This document shows, in pieces, positions 21,602 to 31,026 of a DNA stretch of 64,000 nt. Position 1 is the stretch's first letter, and each line of letters starts with the position of its first letter. Source of the DNA: Bacillus gaemokensis (GTDB taxonomy: Bacteria; Bacillota; Bacilli; Bacillales; Bacillaceae_G); NCBI RefSeq assembly GCF_001590835.1, contig NZ_LTAQ01000023.1, forward strand, positions 286,909 through 350,908, in the 5' to 3' direction. The notes under the pieces are model-generated. The model had not been told where the DNA came from. It saw only the letters and a list, made by a program, of their open reading frames with translations, and did no database searches. The position numbers and the translations under genes are program-made.

Positions 21602-21945
21602 TAATAGTTCTACTCTACTATATTAGCAATTTTAGGTAGGTAAATGCAAAAAAAGATTTTTTACAAGCGAAAAAAGTTTATAAAAAAATGGTAGATGCTG
21701 CAAAAAAAGTTGAAAAGAGAACAGGTGAGGTAATAATTAATCCGTTGGACATTTTGAGTGAATATAGTATGGAGCGACTAAAATTAAGGAAAAGAAATTG
21801 AAGGAAGGATGGGGAAGAAAAAAATGATAGCCATCTTGGGAGAGTAAATAGAAAAAAGTAACAACAAGTTAGCTTTTTAGCGTAATTTATTTTATTTAGA
21901 AGCGTTTAAATATATAGGATATTCGCTAGACTATAACAACAAAAT
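21602..21945 (+). other. Intergenic region with a possible gene remnant
   Basis: AT-rich. On the plus strand 21688-21801 reads as a 37-codon ORF (MVDAAKKVEKRTGEVIIN, then PLDILSEYSMERL). Its composition looks protein-like and the frame stays open some 15 codons upstream without a start or ribosome site. It may be the tail of a lost gene. I do not recognise it. Confidence 0.3.
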
Positions 21946-22623
21946 TTAAGTAATATGAAAATCTGTTCCATAATGAATAAGTTTTAATTTCTTTGCTACG
22001 GATTGAGAAGAGAAATTGTCCGAGGAAGTGCTATATAGAGGGATGCGTTTTTCCTCTTGTACGGCTTTAGCCCAGGCAGTTACAACATTACAGCCATATC
22101 CTTTTCCTTGAAAGCTTTCTACTGTTTCTACACTTGCTTCAGCGGCTATAGAGGTGTTTCTTGCACTACAACATACAGAAACAACCATCTCGTTTTCAAG
22201 AATTGCAAAGCAAGGTTGTCGCCATTTTAGCTCATTGAAGAGGTGTGGAAAGCTGTATTGGAGAAGCTCTTTATTTGTCTCTGTTATCTTTATCGTTCGG
22301 ATAGGGTTATCTAGATCATTTGGAAATGCAAAAGCAGGACCAATCCAAATGTTATGTATTTGTTGTTCTCTGCATAATATGTTCATTATTTTGGCTAAAT
22401 CTATCTGGTTAGGACGTTTATTAAATAATTCCTCTATCTCATTTGTCAGAGCATTAGTGAGGTCATAGCGATAGCGTCTAATACTGCCACTTCTTGTATA
22501 AACAAGAAAAAAACGAGGCGCATCTGTACTTTCAGGTTCATTAACACTTTTTATTCTTCCAAATCGATCATGAAAAAATAAAACATCAGCCTGAATAGAG
22601 ATTAATTCAAAATCTGAAAGCAA
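21946..22623 (-). CDS. GNAT-family acetyltransferase
   Basis: A 225-residue protein whose C-terminal half (about 130-225) is a GNAT domain. It shows a VSVCCSARNTSIAAEASVET strand region followed by the acetyl-CoA loop FQGKGYGCNVVTAWA and SSDNFSSQSVAKKL. The N-terminal half is family-specific and of unknown role. The substrate is unknown. It stands alone with long AT-rich spacers on both sides. Confidence 0.75.
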   Translation of the reverse strand: MLSDFELISIQADVLFFHDRFGRIKSVNEPESTDAPRFFLVYTRSGSIRRYRYDLTNALTNEIEELFNKRPNQIDLAKIMNILCREQQIHNIWIGPAFAFPNDLDNPIRTIKITETNKELLQYSFPHLFNELKWRQPCFAILENEMVVSVCCSARNTSIAAEASVETVESFQGKGYGCNVVTAWAKAVQEEKRIPLYSTSSDNFSSQSVAKKLKLIHYGTDFHIT

Positions 22624-23196
22624 ATTACCATCAACTCCTTATATATTGTATAAGTATCATGCTTTATTTTAAAAGAGGAATTTCATGTTTGTATGTTGAT
22701 AAAAAGCTCAATTCTTTATTTATAATACAAAGATATTAGTTTTTTATAGTGTTATTTTATTTGTTGTTCTTCATACAGACTAATGTTTTGACGAAAAAGA
22801 AATGAGGTGATTTTGTGTGTACATCTCCTTAGTTACCGGATTATATACTTTAGTATGTATATAAAATTAATAGGTTGTTGATTTTTAGTTAGAAAGCAGT
22901 TTCTAACTAGTTGATATTACCATTGAATGATTTTTCAGTCAATTCATAAAATCAGTTACGAAATTATAAGTATGTATATGAATTAACTTGACAAATTTGT
23001 ACAAAGAGAAAAATTTAAAGTCTTTTATTGTTCTCTTTAATATTTTAATTTCATGTACCGTATTAGAAAATAAAAACTAGGAAAATAAGAAATAGTGTCG
23101 AATATATCGTAAATGTCTGTATAGTAAAAGAACATATATTAAAAGAGATCGAGATAGAAAAAGGAAGAAACAAAGAAAATGAAAGAGGGAGAGAAA
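22624..23196. other. AT-rich intergenic region
   Basis: Some 570 bp without a supportable ORF. The only clear structure is the perfect inverted repeat at 22886-22909. Confidence 0.5.
22886..22909. repeat. Perfect 10-bp inverted repeat
   Basis: TAGTTAGAAA and TTTCTAACTA are separated by GCAG. No T tract follows, so this is more likely an operator or a small RNA hairpin than a terminator. It lies about 290 bp upstream of the nucleotidyltransferase gene. Confidence 0.55.
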
Positions 23197-23898
23197 ATGA
23201 AGGCGATTGAAGCTGCTCAAAAAATTATTGAATCTCAATTTCCAGATTGTGATATTGCTTTATTAGGTGGTAGTGTTGCAAGAGGTGAAGCAACAAAAAC
23301 ATCAGATCTTGATATCGTTATATTAGATCAAAAACTTTCTTCTTGTTACCGGGAATCTTTTTTTAGTCATGGTTGGCCTGTTGAAATATTTGTACATAAT
23401 TTTAAAACATATAAAGCGTTTTTTAAAAGTGACTGCGAGCGGGGGAGACCGTCTTTACCTCAGCTAGTTTCAGAGGGAATTGTTATAAAAGGAACGAAGC
23501 AAGTTGTAATGGATTTAAAACAAGAAGCACAGCAATTATTAAATGAAGGTCCTACAACATGGCCAGAAGAATTAATCAGGCAGAAGCGTTATTTTATTAC
23601 GGATACATTAGATGATTTTATTGGGGCAACAAAGAGAGAAGAGGAGTTATTTATTGCTAACCTTTTGGCAGATTTAGTTCATGAATATGTTCTTAGAGTG
23701 AATGGTCAATGGATTGGAAACTCAAAGTGGTTTATTAGAGTGCTAAGAAAATACGATGAAGTATATGCTGAGGAGTTTGTTGAAGCTTTTGATCATTTTT
23801 ATAGAACTGGAGAGAAGAAGGGGCTTATTGTTTTTGTTGAGAAGACTTTAGAAAACTATGGGGGCAGATTGTTTGAAGGTTTTTCCATAGGGAAATAA
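23197..23898 (+). CDS. Nucleotidyltransferase-domain protein
   Basis: A 233-residue protein with the pol-beta nucleotidyltransferase signature GGSVARGEATKTSDLDIVI at about residues 23-41, giving the catalytic G-S plus D-x-D pair. The rest is a helical domain like that of aminoglycoside or other small-molecule nucleotidyltransferases. Substrate unknown. I chose ATG 23197 because GAGGGAGAG lies upstream; an in-frame ATG at 23179 would place that site inside the gene. The acetyltransferase pseudogene starts 23 bp later. Confidence 0.75.
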   Translation: MKAIEAAQKIIESQFPDCDIALLGGSVARGEATKTSDLDIVILDQKLSSCYRESFFSHGWPVEIFVHNFKTYKAFFKSDCERGRPSLPQLVSEGIVIKGTKQVVMDLKQEAQQLLNEGPTTWPEELIRQKRYFITDTLDDFIGATKREEELFIANLLADLVHEYVLRVNGQWIGNSKWFIRVLRKYDEVYAEEFVEAFDHFYRTGEKKGLIVFVEKTLENYGGRLFEGFSIGK

Positions 23899-23921
23899 GA
23901 GAAGAAAAGGAAGATAGCATA

Positions 23922-24467
23922 ATGAATGTACCAACTGTGCAATTAAGAGAACTTTCACTAAATGATATAGAAAATCGATACCAATGGTCATTAGATAAAG
24001 AAGTAACAAAACATTTAGTTGTACCTAATCAATATCCGCCGTTTACATGTGACGAGACAAAAAGATGGATTGAAATGTGTATGAATCGAGAAAATGGGTA
24101 TGAACAACGAGCTATTGTTTCAGAGGATAGTGTGCATATCGGTTGGGTTGATTTGAAAAACTTTGATAAAACGAATAAAAATGCTGAATTAGGAATTGTA
24201 ATTGGTAACAAAGAATATTGGGGACGCAGATATGGTATTGCAGCGATATATAGCATGTTACAAATTTGATTTTATCAATTTGAATTGGAGAAAGTTTGGT
24301 TACGTGTAGATGCAGATAACACGAAAGCGATTAAAAGCTATGAAAAAGCTGGATTTGTTTGTGAAGGAATCATGAGGAATGATAGATTACGAGAAGGGAC
24401 ATTCATTAATCGTTATCGTTTTAGTATGTTGAAAGAAGAATTTGAAATGATTAATAAAAAGAATTGA
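23922..24467 (+). pseudogene. GNAT acetyltransferase interrupted by an in-frame TGA
   Basis: A RimJ/RimL-type acetyltransferase of about 181 codons with a TGA at 24267-24269. The frame is otherwise open and unchanged: upstream ends NKEYWGRRYGIAAIYSMLQI and downstream continues FYQFELEKVWLRVDADN, then KAIKSYEKAGFVCEG. The break removes the C-terminal part of the acetyl-CoA site. From the family pattern the lost residue was probably Cys or Trp. It may be a recent nonsense mutation, low-level readthrough or a sequence error. Confidence 0.75.
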
Positions 24468-24553
24468 ACTATATAATATTATTATGTAAACAAATTTGCG
24501 TATAATAACACCAACTTATATTTAGAAATTACATTATGAGAGGATGTATAGAG

Positions 24554-25054
24554 ATGATTCGAGTTTTATCAGACTTAGATGCAGCACAATATTGGAATTT
24601 ACGTTTACAAGCATTGCAAGTAAACCCAGAGGCATTTGTGACAACGTATGAAGAGGCGATGCAAAAAGAAAATCCTATTGAGGAAGTTGCTAAAAATTTG
24701 AATTCAAAAAGTAGTTACACTTTTGGTGCTTTTAATGACGAGAATCAATTAATGGGTGTAGTAACGTTACTTACAGAACAAAAATCGGCTTTTAAGCATA
24801 AAGGACATCTTGTTGCCATGTATGTGGATCCTCAAGGTAGAGGAAAAGGGTTTGCAAAAGGCTTAATTCGAGGGTTAGTTGAAAAAGCAAGAGGGCTGGA
24901 AATTGAACAAATTAATTTAGGAGTTGTTTCAGATAATAAAGTGGCAAAAAAATTGTATCAATCGTTAGGTTTTACAACGTACGGTATAGAGAAAAGAGCA
25001 TTAAAAATGAATGATATATATCGTGATGAAGAACATATGGTTTTATTTCTCTAA
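24554..25054 (+). CDS. GNAT-family acetyltransferase
   Basis: A 166-residue GNAT protein with MYVDPQGRGKGFAKGLIRGL as the acetyl-CoA loop and VVSDNKVAKKLYQSLGFTTYG as motif B. ATG 24554 is preferred over 24536 because GAGAGG then lies about 10 bp upstream. A TATAAT at 24501-24506 is a possible -10 box. Substrate unknown. A DinB gene follows after 27 bp. Confidence 0.8.
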   Translation: MIRVLSDLDAAQYWNLRLQALQVNPEAFVTTYEEAMQKENPIEEVAKNLNSKSSYTFGAFNDENQLMGVVTLLTEQKSAFKHKGHLVAMYVDPQGRGKGFAKGLIRGLVEKARGLEIEQINLGVVSDNKVAKKLYQSLGFTTYGIEKRALKMNDIYRDEEHMVLFL

Positions 25055-25081
25055 AAGAATGTTTAAAAGGAGAAAACTAGA

Positions 25082-25597
25082 ATGAAAGACCTGTATTTAG
25101 AAAAAGGCATGAATTCTCATGTTGCTATATTATACGCGACTGTATATGACACATTTAAGAGATTAGGAAAGTTAGTAGAAGGTGTAGAAAAAGAGGAATT
25201 GTATTATAAGGGCCCTGCTAAAGATGAGAACAGTATCGGACAGCTACTTCAGCATTTGGCAGTTGTAGATTTACACTGGGTGTATCGTTTGAAAGGTGTG
25301 CAAGTTCCACGATTATTACAAGAAAAATATGGTCCTATGCTTAATGAAAAAGGAGAATTACCTGAGGTAACAAAAGGTTCTTTGCAAGAGCTGATGCAAA
25401 ACTATCAGGAAGTTCAAGACATGTTTTACGAGGAATGTATGAAGCTAACAGAAAAAGACTTATTGCGGCAAGTATATTATGAGAAGGGTGCAACTGCTAC
25501 GATTAGATGGGGAATCTGGCATATAGCGGATCACAATCGGTATCATCAAGCTCATATAGGTAAATTGCGAAAAATGTATCATTATAGTTTGAAATAA
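25082..25597 (+). CDS. DinB-family protein
   Basis: A 171-residue four-helix protein of the DinB/YfiT superfamily, which often binds a metal through three histidines. Candidates are H59 or so in LLQHLAVVDLHW, and WHIADHNRYHQAHIGK at the C-terminus. Many members are thiol-dependent transferases or of unknown role. ATG 25082 follows AAAGGAGA. Two other DinB proteins occur in the window (38192 and 50293). Confidence 0.82.
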   Translation: MKDLYLEKGMNSHVAILYATVYDTFKRLGKLVEGVEKEELYYKGPAKDENSIGQLLQHLAVVDLHWVYRLKGVQVPRLLQEKYGPMLNEKGELPEVTKGSLQELMQNYQEVQDMFYEECMKLTEKDLLRQVYYEKGATATIRWGIWHIADHNRYHQAHIGKLRKMYHYSLK

Positions 25598-25699
25598 CTC
25601 TATAAAGATACTCTTTATAGTATAAAATTTATGAATTTTATTTCAAGTTAATTGAATTCTGTTATATAGTAGAAGAAAAACTGAATAAGGGGTTTTAGG

Positions 25700-26638
25700 A
25701 TGAAAGCAATTGCAGCGGGAGTATTGGCATCTTTTTTCTTTGCCTTTACGTTTATTTTAAACCGAGCGATGGATTTACAAGGGGGAAGTTGGATTTGGAG
25801 CGCGTCGTTACGATATTACTTTATGGTGCCACTACTTCTACTCATCGTGCTCTATAGAGGAAACTTAAAACAACTCTTTCAATATATGAAAAACAATCCG
25901 AGAGAGTGGTTGTTATGGAGTATTGTTGGCTTTGGCCTTTTTTACGCACCACTTAGCTTTGCTGGAGCATTTGGACCAGGCTGACTTGTTGCTTCAACAT
26001 GGCAAATTACGATTATAGCAGGGATTTTATTAACGCCATTATTTGCAACAAACTCACTACATAAAAAAGTTCCAATAAAAGAATTGATGATGTCTGCTGT
26101 CATATTATTAGGTGTTCTTCTTATGCAAGTGGAACATGCGTCTTCTTTAGGAATTCGTGAAACCGTTTTATGTGTGGCGCCAGTAATTGTTGCAGCGTTT
26201 GCTTATCCACTTGGAAATCGAAAAATGATGCAAGTATGTAAAGATGAGTTAGATGTCTTTCAACGAGTTCTTGGAATGACATTAGCAAGCTTGCCATTTT
26301 GGTTTTTATTATCTGGCTATGAAGTCTCTACAAGTGGATTACCATCAAGTGATCAAGTTTTTCAATGTTTTATTGTAGCAATTAGTTCAGGTTTGATTGC
26401 TACCGTATTATTCTTCTTCGCAACGGATCTTGTAAAAGATGATCCGCAGAAATTAGCTACTGTAGAAGCAACGCAATCTGGTGAAGTTTTATTCGCATTA
26501 CTAGGGGAGCTCATATGGTTAGCTGCTCCAATTCCATCTTCTTTATCCTGGATCGGAATGAGCCTTGTTGTAGTAGGGATGATTTTACATAGTTATGTTG
26601 CGGTTGTTGTGAAAAAAGAAGAAAAAATAACAGCGTGA
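25700..26638 (+). pseudogene. EmrE-type multidrug transporter gene with an in-frame TGA
   Basis: A ten-helix DMT-superfamily transporter (multidrug resistance efflux transporter family) of about 312 codons, broken by TGA at 25982-25984. The upstream part ends SFAGAFGPG and the downstream part continues LVASTWQITIIAGILL in the same frame, so a single base change (TGG to TGA) explains the defect; family members usually have Trp here. Everything else, including the start AGGGG-ATG at 25700 and the C-terminus, is intact. Confidence 0.8.
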
Positions 26639-26640
26639 AA

Positions 26641-26677
26641 AAATATTAGCTCTTTGAAAATAAAGAGCTAATATTTT
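26641..26677 (+). terminator. Terminator after the EmrE-type gene
   Basis: AAATATTAGCTCTTT and AAAGAGCTAATATTT form a 15-bp perfect stem followed by T residues. Confidence 0.88.
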
Positions 26678-26695
26678 TATGAGGAGAGAAATTAC

Positions 26696-26863
26696 ATGGA
26701 ATTAAAAGAATTTATTCATTTTCTAAACAAACTTGAAGATAATCATATATTCTATAAGCTAAGTAGGGCGAGAAGTGAAAGTGTTATGGTTGAAGTAACT
26801 GTACCAGGTCAACGTTGGGAGATTGAATTTTTCGGAGATGGTACAGTAGAAATTGAAAAGTAA
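26696..26863 (+). CDS. Small conserved-type protein of unknown function
   Basis: A 55-residue ORF (begins MELKEFIHFLNKLEDN, ends GDGTVEIEK) with a strong GAGGAGAG site 9 bp before ATG 26696. Composition is protein-like: an amphipathic helix, then VMVEVTVPGQRWEIEFF in alternating strand pattern. It sits alone between two terminator-like structures. I recall similar small hypothetical proteins in the B. cereus group but assign no function. Confidence 0.65.
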   Translation: MELKEFIHFLNKLEDNHIFYKLSRARSESVMVEVTVPGQRWEIEFFGDGTVEIEK

Positions 26864-26935
26864 ATATTGATCATGGTAAAAGAAGCGAGGCTATAATATT
26901 CTGTACCTATGCTTGATTAGAACGTATTTTGTATA

Positions 26936-26978
26936 TACTAACTAAATAGTGCAAATAGAATTTTATATTTAGTTAGCA
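26936..26978. repeat. Inverted repeat upstream of the second Eis-like gene
   Basis: TACTAACTAAATA (26936-26948) and TATTTAGTTAGCA (26966-26978) pair with one mismatch. The right arm ends 20 bp before the ATG at 26999, so it could be an operator or a 5' UTR hairpin. Confidence 0.5.
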
Positions 26979-26998
26979 TTACAAAGGAGCATAGGGAA

Positions 26999-28213
26999 AT
27001 GGAAACTACATATTATAAAGGATTAGTTATGAGACCTATTAAGGAAAGTGAGGTAGGTCAGTTTTCAAATTTGATGAAATATGTGTTTCAAGTTTCTAAA
27101 AAAATGATTAATGATGAAGAGAAAATGGTACAAAAGAAGAGTCATCAACTAAAGCCAGGTACTGCTTTAGGCTGGTTTGATAATGATAAATTAATTTCTC
27201 AAATTGTTGTTCTTCCTTTTCAAGTGAATATTCATGGGGTGATTTATGAGATGGGAGGAGTTACCGGAGTTGGTACATATCCAGAGTATGCAGGGCATGG
27301 ATTAATGAACTCATTAATGAAAGAAAGTTTAAAAACGATGAGGGAAAATGGACAGTATATTTCTTATTTGTTTCCCTATTCAATTCCGTATTATCGAAAA
27401 AAGGGTTGGGAAATCATATCTGATATCATTGAATATCAAATTAAAGATACACAACTTCCTAAGTATCGTGGCAACATTAGTGGGCGGGTACGAAGAGTCG
27501 GATTGAAGAGCAAAGAAAAAGAAAAAATTTATAATGAATTCGCAAGAAAAACAAATGGTGCAATGGTTCGAAATACACTTGCGTGGGAAGAGAGATTTCG
27601 TGAGGAAACAATTGATTTGCAGTTAGCGGTTTATTATACAGATGAAGATATACCACAAGGATATTTATTTTATCGTGTTCTTGAAGAGAAGTTCTACATA
27701 GAAGAAATGATTTATTTAAATGAAGAAGCGAGAAGAGGTTTATGGAACTTTATAAGTGCTCATTTTTCGATGATATATTATGTAAAAGGAAAAACATGTG
27801 TTCATGAACCGGTTGCTTTTTTACTTGAGGATAGTGAAATAAAGCAAACAATCGCACCTTACTATATGGGAAGGATTGTCGATGTGGTTGGTTTTCTAAA
27901 ACAATATCCATTTAAAAATGTAGATACTACAAAAATAATTTTTCATATAGATGACCCGATATTAGAGTGGAATAAAGGTACTTTCACCTTAGAATGGGAT
28001 CCTGTAAAGCAACTACGAATAACATATCAGAAAGAAATAAACCATAGTGAAGGAATATCTTTAACAATCCAAACATTAACAACTATGTTATTAAGTTATA
28101 AAAGTCCTACATTTTTATGTGATATCGGAAGGATAAAAGGAAATTATGAAATGATAGAAGTGCTTGAGGAATTGATTCCTGATTCACCACCATGCTTTTT
28201 TGATTACTTTTAA
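26999..28213 (+). CDS. Eis-like GNAT N-acetyltransferase (paralogue 2)
   Basis: A 404-residue protein with the same three-part Eis layout as 14808-15980. The acetyl-CoA region is GGVTGVGTYPEYAGHGLMNSLM; here the usual RxxG is AGHG, which is weaker than YRRSG in the paralogue. It ends in FFDYF, again giving a C-terminal carboxylate. ATG 26999 follows AAAGGAG at 9 bp. A terminator hairpin follows. Confidence 0.82.
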   Translation: METTYYKGLVMRPIKESEVGQFSNLMKYVFQVSKKMINDEEKMVQKKSHQLKPGTALGWFDNDKLISQIVVLPFQVNIHGVIYEMGGVTGVGTYPEYAGHGLMNSLMKESLKTMRENGQYISYLFPYSIPYYRKKGWEIISDIIEYQIKDTQLPKYRGNISGRVRRVGLKSKEKEKIYNEFARKTNGAMVRNTLAWEERFREETIDLQLAVYYTDEDIPQGYLFYRVLEEKFYIEEMIYLNEEARRGLWNFISAHFSMIYYVKGKTCVHEPVAFLLEDSEIKQTIAPYYMGRIVDVVGFLKQYPFKNVDTTKIIFHIDDPILEWNKGTFTLEWDPVKQLRITYQKEINHSEGISLTIQTLTTMLLSYKSPTFLCDIGRIKGNYEMIEVLEELIPDSPPCFFDYF

Positions 28214-28218
28214 AAGTG

Positions 28219-28270
28219 AAAAACAACCTCTTCAATGTAATACCGATTTACTTTAAGGAGGTTGTTTTTT
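28219..28270 (+). terminator. Terminator after the second Eis-like gene
   Basis: AAAACAACCTC pairs with GAGGTTGTTTT across a 27-base loop and ends in a T tract. Confidence 0.75.
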
Positions 28271-28364
28271 ATGTAATATCTATTTTTTGTCTTGTTGCGA
28301 TGTCATACCTTCATTCTTTTTCATTTACAATTTCTACAAAGTGGAAGACAAATAGTCTACAATG

Positions 28365-29094
28365 TTACATGTTTACAGCATTCTTTCCACCCCTTAGCTT
28401 TCTGAGGTGCCACAGTTCGCAAGGGTATAATAAGAGGTGGAAAAGCATATGAACAATGATAGCGGCAATTAAACCATTCGACCAGAATTGCCAACCATAA
28501 AAAATACCTACCCACAAATTTCCTAATACAGCATAAGAATATAGCCATCTTGATTTTTTCACTCCTTTTACACCTAAAAAGTGCGTTATTGCAAATAGAA
28601 TACTAGATAGGATAATCCCAAGAATTACAATAACCTGAGTAACGGCATAAAAAAAGCTCATCAACGTGATGAAAAGTGACATAAGGCCCCACCGGAAGAT
28701 AATTTCTTCAACAACTCCGCCATATAAGACTCTAACTCCTAATCCTACACCGTGACGCTGATGTTCAATTTGTAGAAACGCTTCTTTATCAATGACTTTT
28801 CTAAAGAATCCATAGTACATAATAACGTGTCCGAGGGAGCAGATTACTCCAATTAGAACTGCTTCACCAATGTTGCGGAGTAAAATAATGTTTCCATCTT
28901 GGATCTTTGATATGAAAAATGCACCAATTCCGGAAAAAAGTAAAACGAGTAGAGTATGGATAAAAAGACTTAGGTATACAGAAGGTGTTTCTGGATTGTT
29001 TTCTAACTTCTTATTTATTTTTTGTTTGTTCTGCTAAGCTCATTGCAACAATTCCTGGTATAGCAATGAGGAATACAAAGATCCAGTTGAACAT
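28365..29094 (-). pseudogene. CPBP intramembrane protease gene with a +1 frameshift
   Basis: Encodes a CAAX protease/bacteriocin-processing (Abi) membrane protein. The downstream part has the family motifs EEIIFRW (EExxxR), FAITHF (FxxxH) and HMLFH. The start (MFNWIFVFLIAIPGIVAMSL at 29094, after GGGAG) is in another frame and stops after 27 codons. The two frames join at a run of six A on the coding strand (29018-29023). With five A the frame would read QTKINKKLENNPETPSVY. Slippage, sequence error or true decay are all possible. Confidence 0.75.
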
Positions 29095-29479
29095 ATGGTT
29101 TCATCTCCCTTGAAAATAGACTAAGAAAGACCTTTCATGTATTTTGAAGCTATGCAAGGTTGTGATAGTCCTTCATAATTCTTCTTTTTATAGACCGACT
29201 AGTCGGTTTTATTGTATAATATTTACCATAATAATACAAGTGTATATGGAGTAGCGCTATGGTTCAGTGGTCTAGGATGTAAAAGAAAGTGACATTTGTA
29301 CTGGAAATAAATCAGTTTAATCTTAAACTTGCACAAGTTAGTAATAACAGAATTTTTTAGGAGCTCTCTTTGTTATTTGGATTAAAAATTAAGAAAAATA
29401 TGATAATATGTTGAATGAGAGCTAAAATTCAATTTGATAGTTTATAAGTGTTGAGAGAGAACTTAATGGGGGAGTAATC
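29095..29479. other. Intergenic region with a TetR-like operator
   Basis: Holds the palindrome at 29194-29207 and no supportable gene. The divergent position where a TetR regulator would be expected has only short, stop-filled frames. Confidence 0.5.
29194..29207. promoter_or_regulatory. Perfect palindrome, TetR-type operator candidate
   Basis: ACCGACTAGTCGGT is a perfect 14-bp palindrome beside TATAAT-like sequences. The pattern GACCGACTAGTCGGT is commonly seen at TetR/AcrR autoregulated promoters. It lies 100 bp upstream of the CPBP pseudogene start and 273 bp upstream of the AAC(3) gene. Confidence 0.6.
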
Positions 29480-30286
29480 ATGAAAATAAACGACATAGTA
29501 GCAGAAACAACATCTCCAAATACAATTGAAACGATATCAAATGATTTAAAAGTATTAGGATTAAAAAAAGGAATGACAGTAATTGTTCATTCCTCTCTAA
29601 GTTCAATTGGCTGGGTATCTGGCGGAGCTGTTGCGGTAGTGGAAGCTTTAATGAATGTAATTACAGAAGAGGGCACAATCATTATGCCAACGCAAACGTC
29701 GGATTTATCAGATCCGAAAAACTGGGCAAGACCACCTGTTCCAGAAAGTTGGTGGCAAATTATTCGAGATAATGTTCCGGCATTTAATCCAGATGTAACC
29801 CCAACACGTGCAATGGGGCAAGTTGTAGAATGTTTCCGTACATATCCAAATGTAAAACGCAGTAATCATCCATTAAATAGCTTTGCCGCTTGGGGGGGAA
29901 ATGCAGAGACTATTATAAGAGAGCATTCGCTTTCAATTAGTCTTGGAGAACATTCCCCATTGAAGAAGATATATGATTTAGATGGTTATGTATTATTGAT
30001 AGGCGCAGGCTATGATTCTAATACTTCCATTCATTTATCTGAAATACGTACAGGGGCACGAGAATTAGTGAAAGTTGGAGCACCAATTATAGAAAATAGT
30101 GCGAGGGTATGGAAAGAATTTGATGAAATGGACTATGAATCTGAAGTGTTTGTTGAAATTGGGGAGAAATTTGATCATGCAGGAGCTGTAACATTCGGTA
30201 AGGTTGGAAATGCAACTTGTAGACTGATGAAACAACGAGAAGTTGTTGACTTTGGTGTACAGTGGTTTCTTTCGAAAAACAAGTAA
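29480..30286 (+). CDS. AAC(3)-family aminoglycoside N-acetyltransferase
   Basis: A 268-residue antibiotic N-acetyltransferase of the AAC(3)/YokD family, which acetylates the 3-amino group of 2-deoxystreptamine aminoglycosides. Seen are [16 protein letters not shown] near 34-49, [27 protein letters not shown] near 130-142, and [17 protein letters not shown]. It resembles the B. anthracis protein BA2930 as I recall it. Chromosomal members often give little resistance. ATG 29480 follows GGGGGAG. The next gene starts 12 bp after the stop, so the two are probably cotranscribed. Confidence 0.88.
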   Translation: MKINDIVAETTSPNTIETISNDLKVLGLKKGMTVIVHSSLSSIGWVSGGAVAVVEALMNVITEEGTIIMPTQTSDLSDPKNWARPPVPESWWQIIRDNVPAFNPDVTPTRAMGQVVECFRTYPNVKRSNHPLNSFAAWGGNAETIIREHSLSISLGEHSPLKKIYDLDGYVLLIGAGYDSNTSIHLSEIRTGARELVKVGAPIIENSARVWKEFDEMDYESEVFVEIGEKFDHAGAVTFGKVGNATCRLMKQREVVDFGVQWFLSKNK

Positions 30287-30298
30287 GGGATGGTCATC

Positions 30299-31003
30299 AT
30301 GAAGGGGAAAAAGATTTTAATTACGAGTGGCGGATGTTTAGAAAAGTGGGATCAAGTACGAGGGCATACCAATCTAGCAAAGGGGACAATTGGGAGGATT
30401 CTTGCTGAGGAAGCAATGTCAAAAGGTGCACATGTTATATATTTACATGGTTATTTTGCTGAAAAGCCGAATGCTACAAATGCTCAATTAGAATTACATC
30501 CATTCGAAGGTATTATTGATTTACAGGATAAAATGAAAAGTATCATTACACATGAGAAAATTGATGCAGTTATTATGGCAGCTGCTGGATCAGATTGGAT
30601 CGTCGATAAAATTTGTGATCAAGAGGGAAATACACTTGATATGAACGGTAAAATTTCAAGTGATATAGCACCGATTATTCATTTTCAAAAAGCACCAAAA
30701 GTATTAAAACAAATTAAACAATGGGATCTAGAAACGATTTTAGTTGGATTTAAACTTGAAAGCGATATCAATGATGCAGAGTTAATTCAGCGTGCAAGGA
30801 AAAGAATGGGGCAAGCAAAAGCAAATCTTATGGTAGCGAATTCCCCACATTCATTATATTCACGTGCAGCTATTCATCATGTAATCGGGGAAGATGGTAA
30901 CGTCCAATTATGTAAAGGAAAAGATGAAACGGCGAAAGAGATTGTAAACAGATTAGAATATTTATGTAATCGTATAGAAGAGGGGAGCTTGAGTAATTCA
31001 TAA
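30299..31003 (+). CDS. CoaB-like DFP-domain protein (phosphopantothenate-cysteine ligase family)
   Basis: A 234-residue Rossmann-type protein resembling the CoaB half of the DFP family. It begins KKILITSGGCLEKWDQVRGHTN, has VIMAAAGSDWIVD and KISSDIAPIIHFQKAPKVL, then TILVGFKLESD. It lacks the flavin CoaC domain, so it is probably not the housekeeping CoaBC; the true role is unknown. ATG 30299 is at better distance from AAGGGA than the in-frame ATG at 30290. Confidence 0.75.
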   Translation: MKGKKILITSGGCLEKWDQVRGHTNLAKGTIGRILAEEAMSKGAHVIYLHGYFAEKPNATNAQLELHPFEGIIDLQDKMKSIITHEKIDAVIMAAAGSDWIVDKICDQEGNTLDMNGKISSDIAPIIHFQKAPKVLKQIKQWDLETILVGFKLESDINDAELIQRARKRMGQAKANLMVANSPHSLYSRAAIHHVIGEDGNVQLCKGKDETAKEIVNRLEYLCNRIEEGSLSNS

Positions 31004-31026
31004 AAAGGGGAGAAGGAGTGAAACTT

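Noticed and set aside
21688-21801. A 37-codon ORF as a real gene
   Set aside because: No ribosome site, and the frame continues upstream without a start; recorded only as a possible remnant.
24267-25984. Selenocysteine or a changed genetic code as an explanation for two in-frame TGA codons
   Set aside because: TGA is used as a normal stop elsewhere in the window, no SECIS-like element was seen, and single substitutions explain both.
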